A DNA stretch of 64,000 nt from Cristatella mucedo (lineage: Eukaryota; Bryozoa; Phylactolaemata; Cristatellidae): contig WPIO01000021.1 of assembly GCA_009760855.2 (NCBI GenBank), positions 4,374,501-4,438,500 of the forward strand, read 5' to 3'. Under the pieces are notes generated by a model. The model was not told the origin of the DNA. It did not search any database and saw only the letters and a program-made list of their open reading frames with translations. The translations under genes and the position numbers were made by a program. Each line of letters starts with the position of its first letter. The stretch's first letter is position 1. This document shows, piece after piece, positions 13,005 through 63,799 of this stretch.

Positions 13005-14345
13005 CTCCAAAAAACGTGTTAGACCACTCAATAAAGAACTTGACGCCAGACCAAGAAAACTGTACCAAGTTCCACCCCGCCTAGTCCCCCTAGTGCCGTT
13101 CCCATAAAAGATAACGGACCGAGCTAGGGCAAACGAGCAACGCTTAATCGAAATTCAAGCCTAGCAAGTCCCAGCCCGGTTTTAGAGCTAATCCTTCCTA
13201 AAAGTAAGCACTGCATCGGGCGAATAACCTTGACCTCCTCGGAAATGTTGACAATCTGTGGTTTCACTACCGACTTTCCTCCTAAATCGACAACGATTTG
13301 GCACCGATTTCCTCTGGTTTTGGCTACCATGTCACAACATTTTGAGAGGGGCCGAATCAACGTTCTTCACAATCCAGGTCGTATGTTCGAATCCTACAAT
13401 TTGCAATCCTGTATTGCCAAATGCAAGCAATAGCGAGAGCCATTAAGACTCTTCTGCCAATATACAAGTGAGGCTGTTAAATCAGCTAACCTTATTATTA
13501 AGAAGGCGAAAATGCTTCTACTTTAAGCCTCCTGGTTGAACCAGCCAGCCAATCAAAATTCGGATCATGTCACATGAACACCCCAACCGAAACAACGATA
13601 GCTAGCAGACGCTAGCACGCTCAACTTTTACCGATGCGTTCACGGCAAGTCCCTGAACATGCGATGTTTATGCATTGTAGCCAAGGCTTCATAAACTCCT
13701 ACAAAGAAGGCACCGTCTATACATGGAAAGCGCCAATGCACACCGTTAGTGGTGTTCACTATTTAGGGTTATATACTTTCCCGAAAGCATTTCTTATGTG
13801 TACCTTCCTTTTTTCCTATTCACATACTCGTCTACAATGATGACTCACTTTACTTCCTTGCTGCATTCACTGCAGACGTACACACTTGGATGGCAGCAGA
13901 TTTTCTCAAATTGAATGGTGCTAAAGCCAATTGACTAGTTGTGGGAAAACCTAGTCACTCAGAAATTGGAAAACTGGACATTCAAAATGGGCTCGGCCAG
14001 CATATCTCCTGAAGGATCTGCACCTAATCTGGTGTTTTGTTTCAAAGTGACCTTTCACTAGATGACTCCATCATCTCAACGGTCGAGCCTTCCTACTTTC
14101 AGCCACGTACCACTGCAAAAATTCGGACAAGATTAGATAAACGACACCCAATAACTTGATGGCCGTTAAAAAAAGAAGAATCCTGCAAATCCAGAAATGT
14201 TCCATTGGCAGCACTTGCTCTCTAGGATTAAATTGTCCTTTGTGTGCTCACGTGTGCTGACACTGTGCATACTATCACTGACCATTTGACACGATGCTTC
14301 TTTTCCAGCATGTGTTAAGTGCATATAAAGGCATTTGTTGCCACT
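13005..14345 (+). mobile_element. degenerate, interrupted L2 LINE
   Basis: Pieces of L2 RT (about 13005-13200 and 13720-14160) and 3' UTR (14220-14345), with an internal insertion that contains a SINE-2 copy at about 13365-13495. Confidence 0.65.
13365..13495 (+). mobile_element. SINE-2 copy
   Basis: GTCGTATGTTCGAATCCTAC, GCCAAATGCAAGCAATAGCG and GAGGCTGTTAAATCAGCTAA. The head is diverged. Confidence 0.7.
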
Positions 14346-14617
14346 GGGCAGTGTAAATACATAACACTGTCCTGCTGCTGCTGCCTTTGGAGCCTCAGAC
14401 TTCACTTAGCAGCAGCAGCAGCGCACAGAGAGGAGGCCGCAGTGAGGTCGGCAGCTCCTGGAAATGCCCTCGTTTCAGTAGACGAGAGCCGACTGCTCCC
14501 ACTCACTTGCACATTCGGTGGCCCAGCTGCCGTGCTGACCAACCACCTACCTCACCTCCACAAGCAGCCGTTTTTGACTAGAGCAAGAGGGCGGCAGAAA
14601 CAGGCTGACTAAAAAAC

Positions 14618-14790
14618 CTACTGGCTGATTCAACAGCCTCTTTTATATAGCGCTAGAAGAGCCTTTACGGCTATCATCACCGCTTGCAGCGGCAATAAAG
14701 GATCGCCCACGGCAGGATTCGAACCCACGACCTCGGTCCCAAGATCGTGAACAGCAACCACCTTACCTAGTGTGCCATCACGGCATCACC
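14618..14790 (-). mobile_element. SINE-2 (tRNA-derived, own tail), best copy
   Basis: Read on the minus strand: GCCGTGATGGCACACTAGGT (A box region), a perfect B box GGTTCGAATCC, GGGCGATCCTTTATTGCCGC, a small CCGC/GCGG hairpin, then GCTCTTCTAGCGCTATATAA and GAGGCTGTTGAATCAGC. Confidence 0.85.
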
Positions 14791-14794
14791 AGCC

Positions 14795-16010
14795 TAGCTG
14801 GGTGCGATGCAGCAGAGCTGCTCTGTCACACCGTCACACCAACGAACGTGTTCGATTCGAAGGACTGCTGGTCCCTTTATATCTCAATAACATGATGTTA
14901 TATGCTCCCCCACCTTGCCCCGAGAAAAGCCATAGGGCAGCGAAGAGAGTCCGACTGGAAAGGCAGTGAGGCCCCCTCACCCCCAGAGGGCACCGGTTTG
15001 ACAATCGACTGCGCAAGTACTTGGCGGACACTCGGCTGTGCTCGGCTTTGGGGCCTCTCTGTATCTCCTGCGAGTCACCATCCCAAGCGGCAGGCGGATT
15101 GCAAACCAAGCGCAAGCGGCTCAAGCCTGCTCGCACAGCATCCACTCAGCAGCAGAGAGGCCGGCAAGACAAGCAGATCGCTTGCAGAAGCAAGATGGCT
15201 GCCGTCGATCAGCGGTGCCTAACATTGCTTTCTGCTGGTGCTTTCCGTCTTCAGATAGCCACTGGCAGCCCTTACTTCAACGATGCACACGACAGAGCGC
15301 ATGACCAAGCCCAACTTCTCAGAGCAGTACCTTGGAGCCCAAATACAAGTGGCTGAGAGCTTGGCGCCACTTTTGCCACAGTGTAGCAGCCACTTGTACA
15401 AGCCCATGGAGATGAGTAGGGCTAACGAAGGGAGTGTTTTGGCAGCTCCAGCCGTCACCCGAGTGAAGAGGGTTAGGGCATCTCAACCAATCAGGTTAGA
15501 GAGGCAGGAGAATAAGACGCGGGCTCTCTCTCTCTCACTCTCGGCGCATAGAGGTGCCACGGCCCCGTGCTGGAAGAATGGCGCACGCAGCTCAGTCTTG
15601 CCTGCGATTCAAAAAGACACGGCGCTCCGGCAATGTAAATGCCTATCAATGATATCCAAAGAAAGGTCGATCCTCTTTCTCCACTGCTAGTCATAAAATG
15701 GCAGCGATTCACTCCGCCTGCACGGGACCTGCAGTCCCTGCCATCCATACCACTGGAGGGGGAAAAGGGAGAGGGGAGAGGAGGAGGCTGTACACCGGTG
15801 ATCCACGCCGTGGCAGCACAAGCAGCCACTCGCCACCAACCAGCAGCGACCGTCATACACAGCGGGCGACACCGCCTGTGGCCTGCCTGCAGCATGCACA
15901 ACAGCAGGCACAGGTGCGACCGATGGTACCTGGGGGACGCGGCACGAGGGGCCGAAGACAGCGGATTGCAGCAGCCTCGCCGACGCCTCCCACTACCTGC
16001 AAGCAGCAGC
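14795..16010. other. probable SMARCA4 3' UTR and downstream sequence
   Basis: Lies 3' of the SMARCA4 stop. GC-rich with a CT-rich patch at 15525-15545. No minus-strand AATAAA was spotted close to the stop, so the transcript end is unknown. Confidence 0.35.
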
Positions 16011-48512
<32,502 letters not shown>

Positions 48513-48839
48513 AGCTCTGACTGCACTGAAAAAATTAACGAGTGAACAACAAAAATACAAAGTTGTCGCACATTTACTGATACCAAGTGGTAAATCAATA
48601 ACATACTAGTACTAGAGTAGGTACACATACTAATCGTGTAAGCAAAATGAAATTAGTAGGACGAAGCTATTAACATTTAGCATAACCAACAAAGAGCTAA
48701 CCGAGCTGTGAGGTTACCAGGTTATGAAGGACGATTCACACACAAACACAAATCGCTGGCCCCTTGCACATCTACCATTCTACGGGCCTCTGCACCTCTG
48801 AGCTGCACGGCTAGCCCCGAAGGGTTAAGAGAACCGAAT

Positions 48840-48962
48840 CCCCATCCAAGCACTTCACATATGCTACAGGGCTCGAGCCTACAATATCGGTTATAAAGGT
48901 GAGCACCTTGGCCTTGGTCGTTAAAGACGAGCACCTTAGCCCCTGGGACAAACCAGGCCGAT
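48840..48962 (-). mobile_element. SINE-1 copy, tail lost
   Basis: GGGCTCGAGCCTACAATATC and GGGACAAACCAGGCCG, with an internal duplication of the GAGCACCTT/TGGTCG segment. Confidence 0.65.
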
Positions 48963-49624
48963 TGAAGCCTCACCGATCGATTAATGGGCACACTCTGCCG
49001 GTTATCAATAGAGTAGAGAATTAAATGTTGAGAACGTTCCTTGCATTTTTTAGAATTCATAAAACACATCAGTTTTCACTCATCTCCCTGATAAAGAAAC
49101 AAGAAACCTAGCTAGGTTGTTATAAGCAGCTTTGCATTGACTGGCCAATGATAAAGCACACAGGCACTCTCCAACGTGGTGGCGGATGAGATGCAGTCAA
49201 CATCACACAGTCATTGAGCAGGCCTAATTGCGACTGAATCTGCTGATAAGCTAAGTTCAGAGTAACAGGCATGTCGGGGGGGGGGCTGAAGCATGGTTAC
49301 ACAGAATGTGAAACTGCTCAATCCAAATCCCAGCAAGAAACACGTGCAGCCCAACCGTCGGCTACATTTATAAAGCTCGAAACACTCCAGAGGGATATCG
49401 CAGCACAGAAAAAAAAACAAAGAATAGGTCAAATCACCATCAAAAGTTGAAATCAAAACCTTCGAAACTACAGGTCAAGGATCATCAATTCGCCTGTAGC
49501 GATTGCCACGAAGCAAAACAGTGATGCAGGCTTTCCTGGGCACTGCCATACGTCCGACGTAGAACGTAGATGACACAAAAACAGAATCAAGAAACCTCTT
49601 TCCTAAGATACAGCACCTTGATAA

Positions 49625-49700
49625 CAACAACAATAATAATAATGATGACATTGTAAAGCATCCTGAGAAAATGTAACCTCTTTCTGGGCACTTTAAATAT
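49625..49700 (-). mobile_element. L2-type 3' tail only
   Basis: (AATAAT)n then GTAAAGCATCCTGAGAAAAT and CTTTCTGGGCACTTTA. Confidence 0.55.
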
Positions 49701-50064
49701 ATATGCCCATGATGACCCCAAGAGTATTATTGGGCTGCGTCTGAATCCACTATTCAACATTCGTCAGCCGTCAGTCAGCAGAGCAGGCTACCAGACGCTA
49801 CAGGAGGGGCATCCAGCTGCAAGTCAGCCTTGCTTCCTACAGGCAGCAAGGCTGATGGCTCTAGCAGCAACTTCGTCTGGTGACAGGGAGAGGGCTGCTG
49901 CCAGCGCAAAACAAAACCGGGAACTCAGAATTGTGAGTGGTGATGCTTGAGCCGGCCCCTCCCCAGTGTTTCCTGTTTTTGCAAGCACTACCAGCAAAAT
50001 AAACAAACAGGTCGAACCAAGGGCAAGACTCCCTTGGACAGCACTAACAGGTAACAGCTTGATA

Positions 50065-50120
50065 ATAATAATAATAATGATGACACTTGATAAAGTGCCC
50101 TCAAAGAACTCAAATCTTGA
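50065..50120 (-). mobile_element. L2-type 3' tail only
   Basis: (ATAATA)n then CTTGATAAAGTGCCCTCAAA GAACTC on the minus strand. Confidence 0.55.
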
Positions 50121-51599
50121 AGAAATGTGATCATCGATGCTGCTGCCACGGAGTCTCCCTCCACTGCGTGTGTGTCTCCGGCCACTACTGAGTCTCCCTC
50201 CACAGAATCATAAATGAGAGGGGTGCGATGAGGTCACACGACCGACAAACAGAGTTAGCAGACGCTGCCGCTCGACAGCAAAGGGAGCTTGAATTCGAAA
50301 CGCGAGGCTGCCGCGCTCACTACACCAGCAAACTGAGTCGCCAGCGAGCGATGGAGCGATGGTCAATTCACCTGCATAGACGACCACAGCCGCCGCAGCT
50401 ACCAGAGGAAAGAGACTGCATAGAGGAAACGTAACCTGCACGGTGGCCGCCGCACACAGGACAGTGCTTCATACACTGACGAAGCCTGCTCAAGCTCGGA
50501 CCTCGCTTTTCTACACGCAGCCACTGGTACAATTCGGTGCCGGCAGCTGGCAAAGGCCCACCGAGCGACGTCATCAAACTGCAAAGGACCGATCCCGTTC
50601 AGCGAACTGGAGCAACCTCCAAACTTCCTTGGCACATCAGCCTCGTTTTGAAGTCCCTCTCAATGGAGGCGCCCTGCCAGCTGCGCAAGTGAGCCAGCAC
50701 AGTCGGTACAAACGCATGGGGAGTCTAAAGACATAGCAGCCAGCGCAGAGGAAACGAGCAGTATCAGCCAAGCACACAGAATGTCCGCATTCTATGAACT
50801 AAGCCCCGGTCCGAACGCTCCTCGGCTTCTGACCACGAGCATGGTATCGATACAAATCTCAGCTGCCACCGAGGGAATTGACGCGAGCCAACGAGTGCTG
50901 CAGTGAGAGCGAGTCGACGTTATTGTGGCTCCGAGCGCGATCTACCCGCAACTTTCGTAATCACCCTCACGACTCACCGCGAACGCAGCCACACTGCGGC
51001 ACCGGAAGGGTTTGAAAAAGATATGGCACGGCTGCGTCGAGAGAAGAGAAGTCAGAAGTCGAGAGAAATCTGACATGCAACCATTCCGGGACTCTGCTTA
51101 CAGCAGCAGCAGCACGTGTCGATCCTAGCAGCTGCAGCCGGCTACGAATAACAAGCTTGCGGGTACGTCAAGCACACTCGGTCCTCGGTGGCCACGTCGT
51201 CGTCGCTGCCGGCGACGTCGCTGCCGACATCCTCTGTGACATGTGCTCCCCAGTAGCACCAATACTTATTACTAATGGATGTTAAGTGGCTACGTAGTAG
51301 CAGTAAGCTTTCGTGAGCGAGTCACGTTACTTGATTGCTGGTTCGAACAGGTCAGCACATCCAGGATAAACTTTCCCGGAGCCGGACAGCTGTAGCTCCA
51401 AGAGGCCGGCTTCTAGCGAGGGCATTCATCACTGGCATCGACCTATAATAGTTCACACACAACACCAAGTTGAATATTTCTGAGACTAGCTCCCAACAAT
51501 CCGGTGGCGTCTTCCACGTAGTGTACTACTGGTGGCATGCCGAATCCCACCACCAGTCAACAGCCGCATCCCACCACTAGTCAACAGCCATTCGTGCCG

Positions 51600-51730
51600 C
51601 TAGGGTGTAGCCCTGGGTTAAGGTGCTCGCCTTTAACGACCAAGGTCGCGGACTCAAGCCCTGCGGTATATTTAAAGCGCCTGGATAGAGAGCAAGTTGT
51701 CTTAGGATGCTCTGCTAATGAATTATCCCG
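51600..51730 (+). mobile_element. SINE-1 copy
   Basis: GGGTTAAGGTGCTCGCCTTT, GTCGCGGACTCAAGCCCT, then the tail AAAGCGCCTGGATAGAGAGC ending TGAATTA. Confidence 0.75.
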
Positions 51731-52215
51731 CTGGATCCCGCGAGATCGCACTAGGCGATCCCCCCCCCACACACACACACACACACACTGTAGTTCCACA
51801 GCGGCCACATGGCACAGCCGTGCTTGCTTGAAAGGTTCGCTGCGAAATACTGCGAAATTCTCGCGCAAGCATCGGATATAGACGCCGGTTCGCAAAGCCA
51901 GCGGGCTACTGAACAAAGGCTATCCAAGCCGCCAAACTGCGGCAGGAAGGAGACCGGGGCTACGCTGCGATAGCAATTACCTGCACCGTTGCACAAGCCA
52001 AAGAAAATAAAGCCGACGGCCTAAGCATTGAGTCAAGCCTAGATGATTTCCAGGTCGCGAGTCAAAGGCGAGAAACCACCGGAAGAGCAAATGCAGACGA
52101 AGACGAAGAGAACCCAGTCGCGCCCGCCGACGGGGCACCGCAAGCGGAGAGCGAAGGCTCAGCCGCAGCGGGTGCCGCGCGCTGTGCGAGCGATCAACGC
52201 AAGCTGACGCTCACC

Positions 52216-52600
52216 GCGAATGACCACTGCATGTGACGGCAGAAGCTGCAGGCACCGTAGCTGCCTTCAGAGGGATCTCCGCTCTGTAAACAACGCAGGA
52301 CAATGCAACATGCAGGATCGAACGAGCACTTCCGGTTTTCGCACGCACCTCGGGGCGCAGCTTCCGAGTCCTGCCGCCTCGGCGCCTCCGCCGTCCCGCC
52401 TCCCAGGGAAGGCGGAGGGGGGCAGGCGGGAGGGCGGTGTTACTTTCCGGCGTGCTCCGGAGCTTCGGATTAAAGCTAAAAGAACTGAGACGGGATCTGC
52501 GCTTTCCGTCCCGCGTCCCTGGACTGACGTCTGTTTTCCTAGCAGTAGTAATTTCCGACCCTTTGTGGTTAGCTGCTGTGGGCTCAGCACTGTAGTTTCG
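52216..52600 (-). promoter_or_regulatory. candidate SMARCA4 promoter / non-coding first exon
   Basis: A strong minus-strand donor (TTCGCG|GTGAGC, exon side ending at 52215) sits beside GC-rich sequence with an ETS/GABP-like ACTTCCGG at about 52327, common in housekeeping promoters. It lies upstream of the first coding exon, which begins with untranslated bases. A second similar donor (CGCG|GTGAGT, ending at 50978) is an equal alternative. The evidence is signal-level only. Confidence 0.25.
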
Positions 52601-53810
52601 CGGTGGCGGATTGGCAGTCCAAACTCAGCACGCTTTGCCGACGGTTTGATTATAAAGACGATCGGCTACGAATGGCTCGCTCCGCATAAATATTTCAGAG
52701 CGTGGAGATCGCTCGCTATAGCAAGTACGCGAGAAGCGCCCGAGGCCAGCGTGAAAGGCTGCGCTCGCCCCTGTGGCCCATTGTGCATGTCGTGTATGCG
52801 CGCGTGTCTCGTACGCATATCCTGTCCGCGTACCCTGATGTTGAAACGCATGCGAACACATGTGCGAAGGCATAGACTTACGTCATATCCCCCTATGCAT
52901 GCCCACACAATTTCCTGCCCTAGGCCAGCTCTCCGCCTAGTGTAGGCACCGTGCAGCCTAGGACGTGTACTGACAGTTCTAGTTGTTACGACTTCGAGAC
53001 CCTCGCTAGTTTGGGTAGCGGCACGACGCGTGCAATTTGCAGAGACCTCAAGTTAGCAATACGTCAACACTACAGCGCTCGATATTCTGCTCGTAGCGCT
53101 ACAGTAGTCTGTATATTATTACAGCCGATATTGCAGGTGACTTCCAGCAGACTCGTTTACAGCAGACTCGAACGACTGGGGTCAAGCTCATTGCCTTATA
53201 TAGTGACCAAGTCGTAAGTAATACAATAATCTAATTCCTGCTTAATCCTTAATCGTGCTGCTCATAAGCTTCGGCTAATCGCAGCTATTTCATAAACGGC
53301 ATTTAGTAATAATCCAGCGGCAAAGCTGACAGTTCGTAATCGAGGTTCAGCTGTTGAGCTCATAGCTAGCTCATCGTCTCGGGGCATTACACGGTGCAGC
53401 TGGTTCACTAGCTTCAGAAACGCTAAGCTGCTACTCGTTTTATAGGTTAAGTTAACTTCGGTATGACCAACCCAACCAACTTCCTCTAACGATCACGACA
53501 TTCGTTGATAATCTTGCTAGTCGTGGCCAAAGTCCTTTGGTAAACTTGCTTGTTACAGACTCGGGCACACAAAGTTGATCGTGTACATGCAGCTTCAGCC
53601 ATACTAAAGCAACGTCGATAAAGTCGTCGCTGCTATTTACATAAGACCCAAACCGGCTTGGTTTCTCCAATCAGCCTCTTCCTTTGCCAGCCGCAGCAGC
53701 GACATGCATTCAACATTCTAGCAAAATGAAGCACTTAAATTGAAGCCCTAGGAGTAAACCAAAAACTAGCCACGGTTCTCCCTCGTGCGACGTCGCAAAG
53801 CAGCAATGAA
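52601..53810. other. intergenic, nothing recognised
   Basis: No exon or repeat recognised on either strand. Confidence 0.4.
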
Positions 53811-53814
53811 TGTA

Positions 53815-53885
53815 ATAGTAATAATAATACGTTTGATAAAGCGCCCTCAGAGAATTCAAATCTCTTTCCGGGTGCTTTCCAATTA
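53815..53885 (-). mobile_element. L2-type 3' tail only
   Basis: (ATAATA)n then TTGATAAAGCGCCCTCAGAG and TCTTTCCGGGTGCTTTCC. Confidence 0.65.
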
Positions 53886-54454
53886 CTCGGCATAAGAGCA
53901 TTTAAGCATGGCTCTCGGATGCGCTAGCATATCTGCTAGCAACTCAATTATGCTTTAAATACAGGGGGGCGGCGGTTTTCACGTGAAAAATTAACAATAA
54001 CCCTTTCTAATCTTTGTTAGCGTTGCGATGTAAATGAGGAGACATTCGCCGAATTACTTATTTGCTATTCTCTGGGAAATGCTAGCTAGCTTGTAATCGT
54101 GTCCGCGGGCCTCCGGAAACTGCAGGTTCCAGCAGCCCACTGCCAAATACGTAGTCGCAGTGACTGAAATCTAGCACTAAGAAACATTTGCATGCGTAGT
54201 TTCTATTGAAGTCTCTGCTGCCAGAATGAATGCACCGCGATACCGATGCCAGTGTCAGCACCAGTGCTGGCTTATACATATTCAACTCACGCATGCAGAG
54301 CTGCTGCTGCTGCACTGACATGCAAGCCCCTGCCTCGACTGCAAGCCACCGCTTGTGACTCGAGGCGATTGCTGCTGTAAATGTTCGGCTTGTTTTCGCA
54401 CATGCCTGTGACCCCACATGACCCCGTGTGGCCCTAAGTCTCGGGTGGTTCAAC

Positions 54455-54520
54455 TGTAAAGTGCCTAGAACGAGATATGCCTTTTTCTGGGGGCGCTATA
54501 TCTAACGTATTATTATTACT
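54455..54520 (+). mobile_element. L2-type 3' tail only
   Basis: AAAGTGCCTAGAACGAGATA ... GGGGGCGCTATATCTAACGT and (ATT)n, plus strand. Confidence 0.6.
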
Positions 54521-54839
54521 GTTTAACTTTAAATTCTACGAACAGATTGCACCTAATTTTGAAGCAAATCTAGGTCACTTTTCAGATTCTATACTGTACA
54601 AAAAAACGTACCCGAGACTTCTGACAGACACACTTGCCTTATTGACTGCCACCTAAGTCGTAGCTTCTCAGTTCCAATGCCCAACAAATCAGGAAGCACT
54701 GGGTCACCCTCCAGCCCCAGCTTCAAATTGCTGGCGCTATGGTAAATATGAGAAAGGCAATGCAACGCTATGTTGTCTCATTTGCAGTGTGCATGCTTTC
54801 AATGGCTGGAACCTAATCCCAACTGATACGACGACAGTC

Positions 54840-55045
54840 AGTGACTAGGCGTTTAAAAACCACCTGAAAGCGTGCCTCTTCCTAAACATATTTGCTGGGT
54901 CGGTGTGATTTGTTCTTAAGCTGCTTATGCATGCTGACACATTGCAACTTTATATAAGTAACCAGTTGGCATGCTTTCTTTCAGCATATGTAAAGTACCT
55001 GGAGAGATTTAGTTCTTTTAGGGTGCCATACGCATGTATTATTAT
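54840..55045 (+). mobile_element. L2 LINE C-terminal codons, 3' UTR and tail
   Basis: TTTAAAAACCACCTGAAAGC (LKTYLF equivalent), 3' UTR GCTTATGCATGCTGACAC and a decayed tail ending (ATT)n. Confidence 0.65.
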
Positions 55046-55059
55046 TAATATACAAATTA

Positions 55060-56040
55060 AGGCAGTCTCCAAAGGACTTGAGGTTGGTTATAGGCAGAGG
55101 TAAGAGACAGTGATTCGAGGCCAGACTGGGAACTAGCTATGATGGATTAACATGAACAAGAGGAGGAAGGGACCTAAGAGACAGAGAGTGCACAAACTTG
55201 AAGTCGATACACTGCTTAGTAGGAAGCCAGTGGTGGTTGGTGCGAATAATAATAATACGTCCTTCTGAAGTGATGTAATGTGGCAATTGTGATGTTTACC
55301 ACATACATAGCCTAGCTGCAGTTTCTCCAAAACTTCTTGTTGCACTGGCCAGATGACCGGTGAGTAGTGAGTCACATATGTGAAGCTGGCATGTCACAAA
55401 TGCAAGGACCAGCTTGACTGTGGTATCCTTGTCTAAGCAGGCCCGAATTGTGCAGTGCTAAGTATCTGAAGGTAGGCTAACTACGACTGTGGAGCTGATG
55501 CCGTTGTCAAGTCAAAAAAGGTCACTTTGGAACGGTCGCCCGGATTGTGTGCAGATGCTACAGGAGTGATGCTGGCCGAGCCTACATATTACCGATTTTG
55601 CCTCCCCGGTTTGGTGCAGGGGTAAGGTGCTCGCCTTTGACGACCGGGGTTGTGGGGTCAAGCCCTTCGGCATACGTGATGTGCTTGCATAGAGATCAAG
55701 TTCTCTTAGGGCGCTATACAAATGAAATATATATTCTTTTATTTCAGAGTAATTCGTAGGTTTGCTCATAACTAGTTACATTGTCATTCAATTTGTCAGT
55801 TTGCTGCTTGCCAGCCAGTGCAAGTGCTAGCGATATATTCTATAAGAGGGTTTTGAGAGTTCGATGTACTGAAATACATGGATGAATCAAAGCACAAGTT
55901 GAGATGCCTATCATCTGAAAAAAGTGAAAGCTTAGCTCGAGCTTGGCGATTACATCGGCAAGAGTGAGTTCACAAAAGCAAGCACAATCTGCCAGTTTTT
56001 GCAGGGATGCCAAGTCTGCTCCCACCGAGCCAGTGGGCAA
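55060..56040 (-). mobile_element. degenerate L2 LINE, interrupted by a SINE-1
   Basis: Minus-strand copy from the AWNSLP region back into the RT (GTTTGCTCATAACTAGTTAC equals the LLVMGK region; AAAGCTTAGCTCGAGCTTGG near the end). A plus-strand SINE-1 at about 55600-55740 splits it. Confidence 0.7.
55600..55740 (+). mobile_element. SINE-1 copy nested in L2
   Basis: CCCCGGTTTGGTGCAGGGGT, GGTGCTCGCC, then the tail GCATAGAGATCAAGTTCTCT ... GGGCGCTATACAAATG, inside the minus-strand L2 at 55060-56040. Confidence 0.8.
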
Positions 56041-56836
56041 TGATGTATGGTAGGGGACAAGCTCATCGGCGAGTCACTAAGTCCTACCTAACATCGTTAG
56101 AGGCAGCACGGCCCATTTACGGCTGACGGGCTTGCCGGCAACTTAGCAAGGTCATTTCTTGCAGCACGATGACTATCATGCTGCAGGCTTTCCTTCGACC
56201 TGCGTATTCTCCCACTATGCCGAGTATAATGTACAATGGCTAAGCAGTTCGCGTCAGAAGGCAATAGCCAAGAGCACGTCAGCCGGATCACACTCGTCGC
56301 ACAAGCACCTCTGAGACGCAGCGAGCAGCACGTGGAAGCGGCGATTTCTGCCACACAATCGGTGGTCACAGGAGTATGTAACAAGTCTTTGCATATATCT
56401 ATGGAGCACCAGCTTGTATTTGTCGAGCAATTGTACAATCGATGGCCACTGTGTTGCATCTGCGCGACATGCAGGGCGTCCTCAGCAAAGTGCACGGTGA
56501 GACCACATCACGTGACCCTGAGTGCAGAAAATGACAGAGCTAGAAATTTACAAAGCACGCCAAAGTCGATCGTACAAAAAGTGCTATGGAGTTGTTCAGC
56601 AAACTGAGATATACCACACAACTGATGGAAGTGGAGCAAGGCTCCATAAATATGTCACTGCAGTGCATGAACGGTGGCTTCCTTTGGTGCACATCATACA
56701 CTGATACCATCAGATACTGCTAAATAGATTATAGACTGTGCAGACAAAGCAGAGCTCATAGAAAAATGTCCGAAAAAAGAGATTGGACATTTTCAACCCA
56801 GGATACTCCACATCCAGGTCGTGGCACCGATGCTGT

Positions 56837-63029
<6,193 letters not shown>

Positions 63030-63342
63030 CTGTGCAAGCAAGATCAAGAGCATTTTTCAGAATCAGAATATGGCCACGCCAGCTAAAGCATGCATCAAGC
63101 GAGATAAGCAGTGACAGCCGAGCAGTACGGGGTACGGGGGGGGGGATGGATGGATGGATTGAGGACCACGTATGATGTCTTGGTTAGCAATGCCACGAGC
63201 CAATTTTCACACATGCACTCTAATTTGTGCAAGTCCAGCAGTCCCCGATAGAGGTAAATCTGCAAAAGAAGCTTTCATGCTGCAGGTCCTAGACTGTGAA
63301 ACTCATCAGGAAACAGTCTCACTGCATCAGGAATGGTCCAAC

Positions 63343-63372
63343 GGGGGGGGGGGGGGGGGGGGGGGAGGGGGA
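63343..63372. repeat. poly-G run
   Basis: More than 20 consecutive G, then GGGAGGGGGAGGAGG. The longest of several G or C homopolymers in the window. Confidence 0.95.
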
Positions 63373-63424
63373 GGAGGCTAGAAGCCATTTTAAGATGATG
63401 CGTCAACATATGTGTGCCCACAGC

Positions 63425-63495
63425 AATGTAATAATATTGCACTTGATATTGCACTTGCACTTGATAAAGCGCCCTCAGAGAACTTAATCTCTTTA
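63425..63495 (-). mobile_element. L2-type 3' tail only
   Basis: TTGATAAAGCGCCCTCAGAG and AACTTAATCTCTTT, preceded by a small duplication of TTGCACTTG units. Confidence 0.6.
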
Positions 63496-63799
63496 GTTGC
63501 ATGATATGACACCAACACGTGGAATTAAGTCTACGACCTGCCATTTTCTAAGACACAATCCCCACATTGTTTCCTAAAATCAGTACAGCATGTAGACGAA
63601 TTGTAGAGTAGTGGCCTACTAAGGTTTGGCACATCCAAAATAAGGTTGCATCTGTCCGTGGCAGTATCGTGTGTGATTAGTGGGAGGTTAGCTTCTGTAT
63701 AGCATGCACAGTTTCAGTCATCTCAGCGACTTAACGAAGAAGCAAATCATAGCATTGGATGGAGAAAATTCAAGCAATTGAGAGGCAGCTCGGCAGCAT

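Larger units (their letters stand above)
49100..52215. other. intergenic, GC-rich in its right half
   Basis: Apart from two L2 tails and a SINE-1, single-copy sequence. A minus-strand acidic frame at about 51180-51235 (EDVGSDVAGSDDDVATED) is suggestive of coding but too short to call. Confidence 0.35.

Noticed and set aside
51180-51235. Short acidic minus-strand frame as an extra SMARCA4 exon
   Set aside because: No convincing pair of splice sites or phase match with the first coding exon was found.
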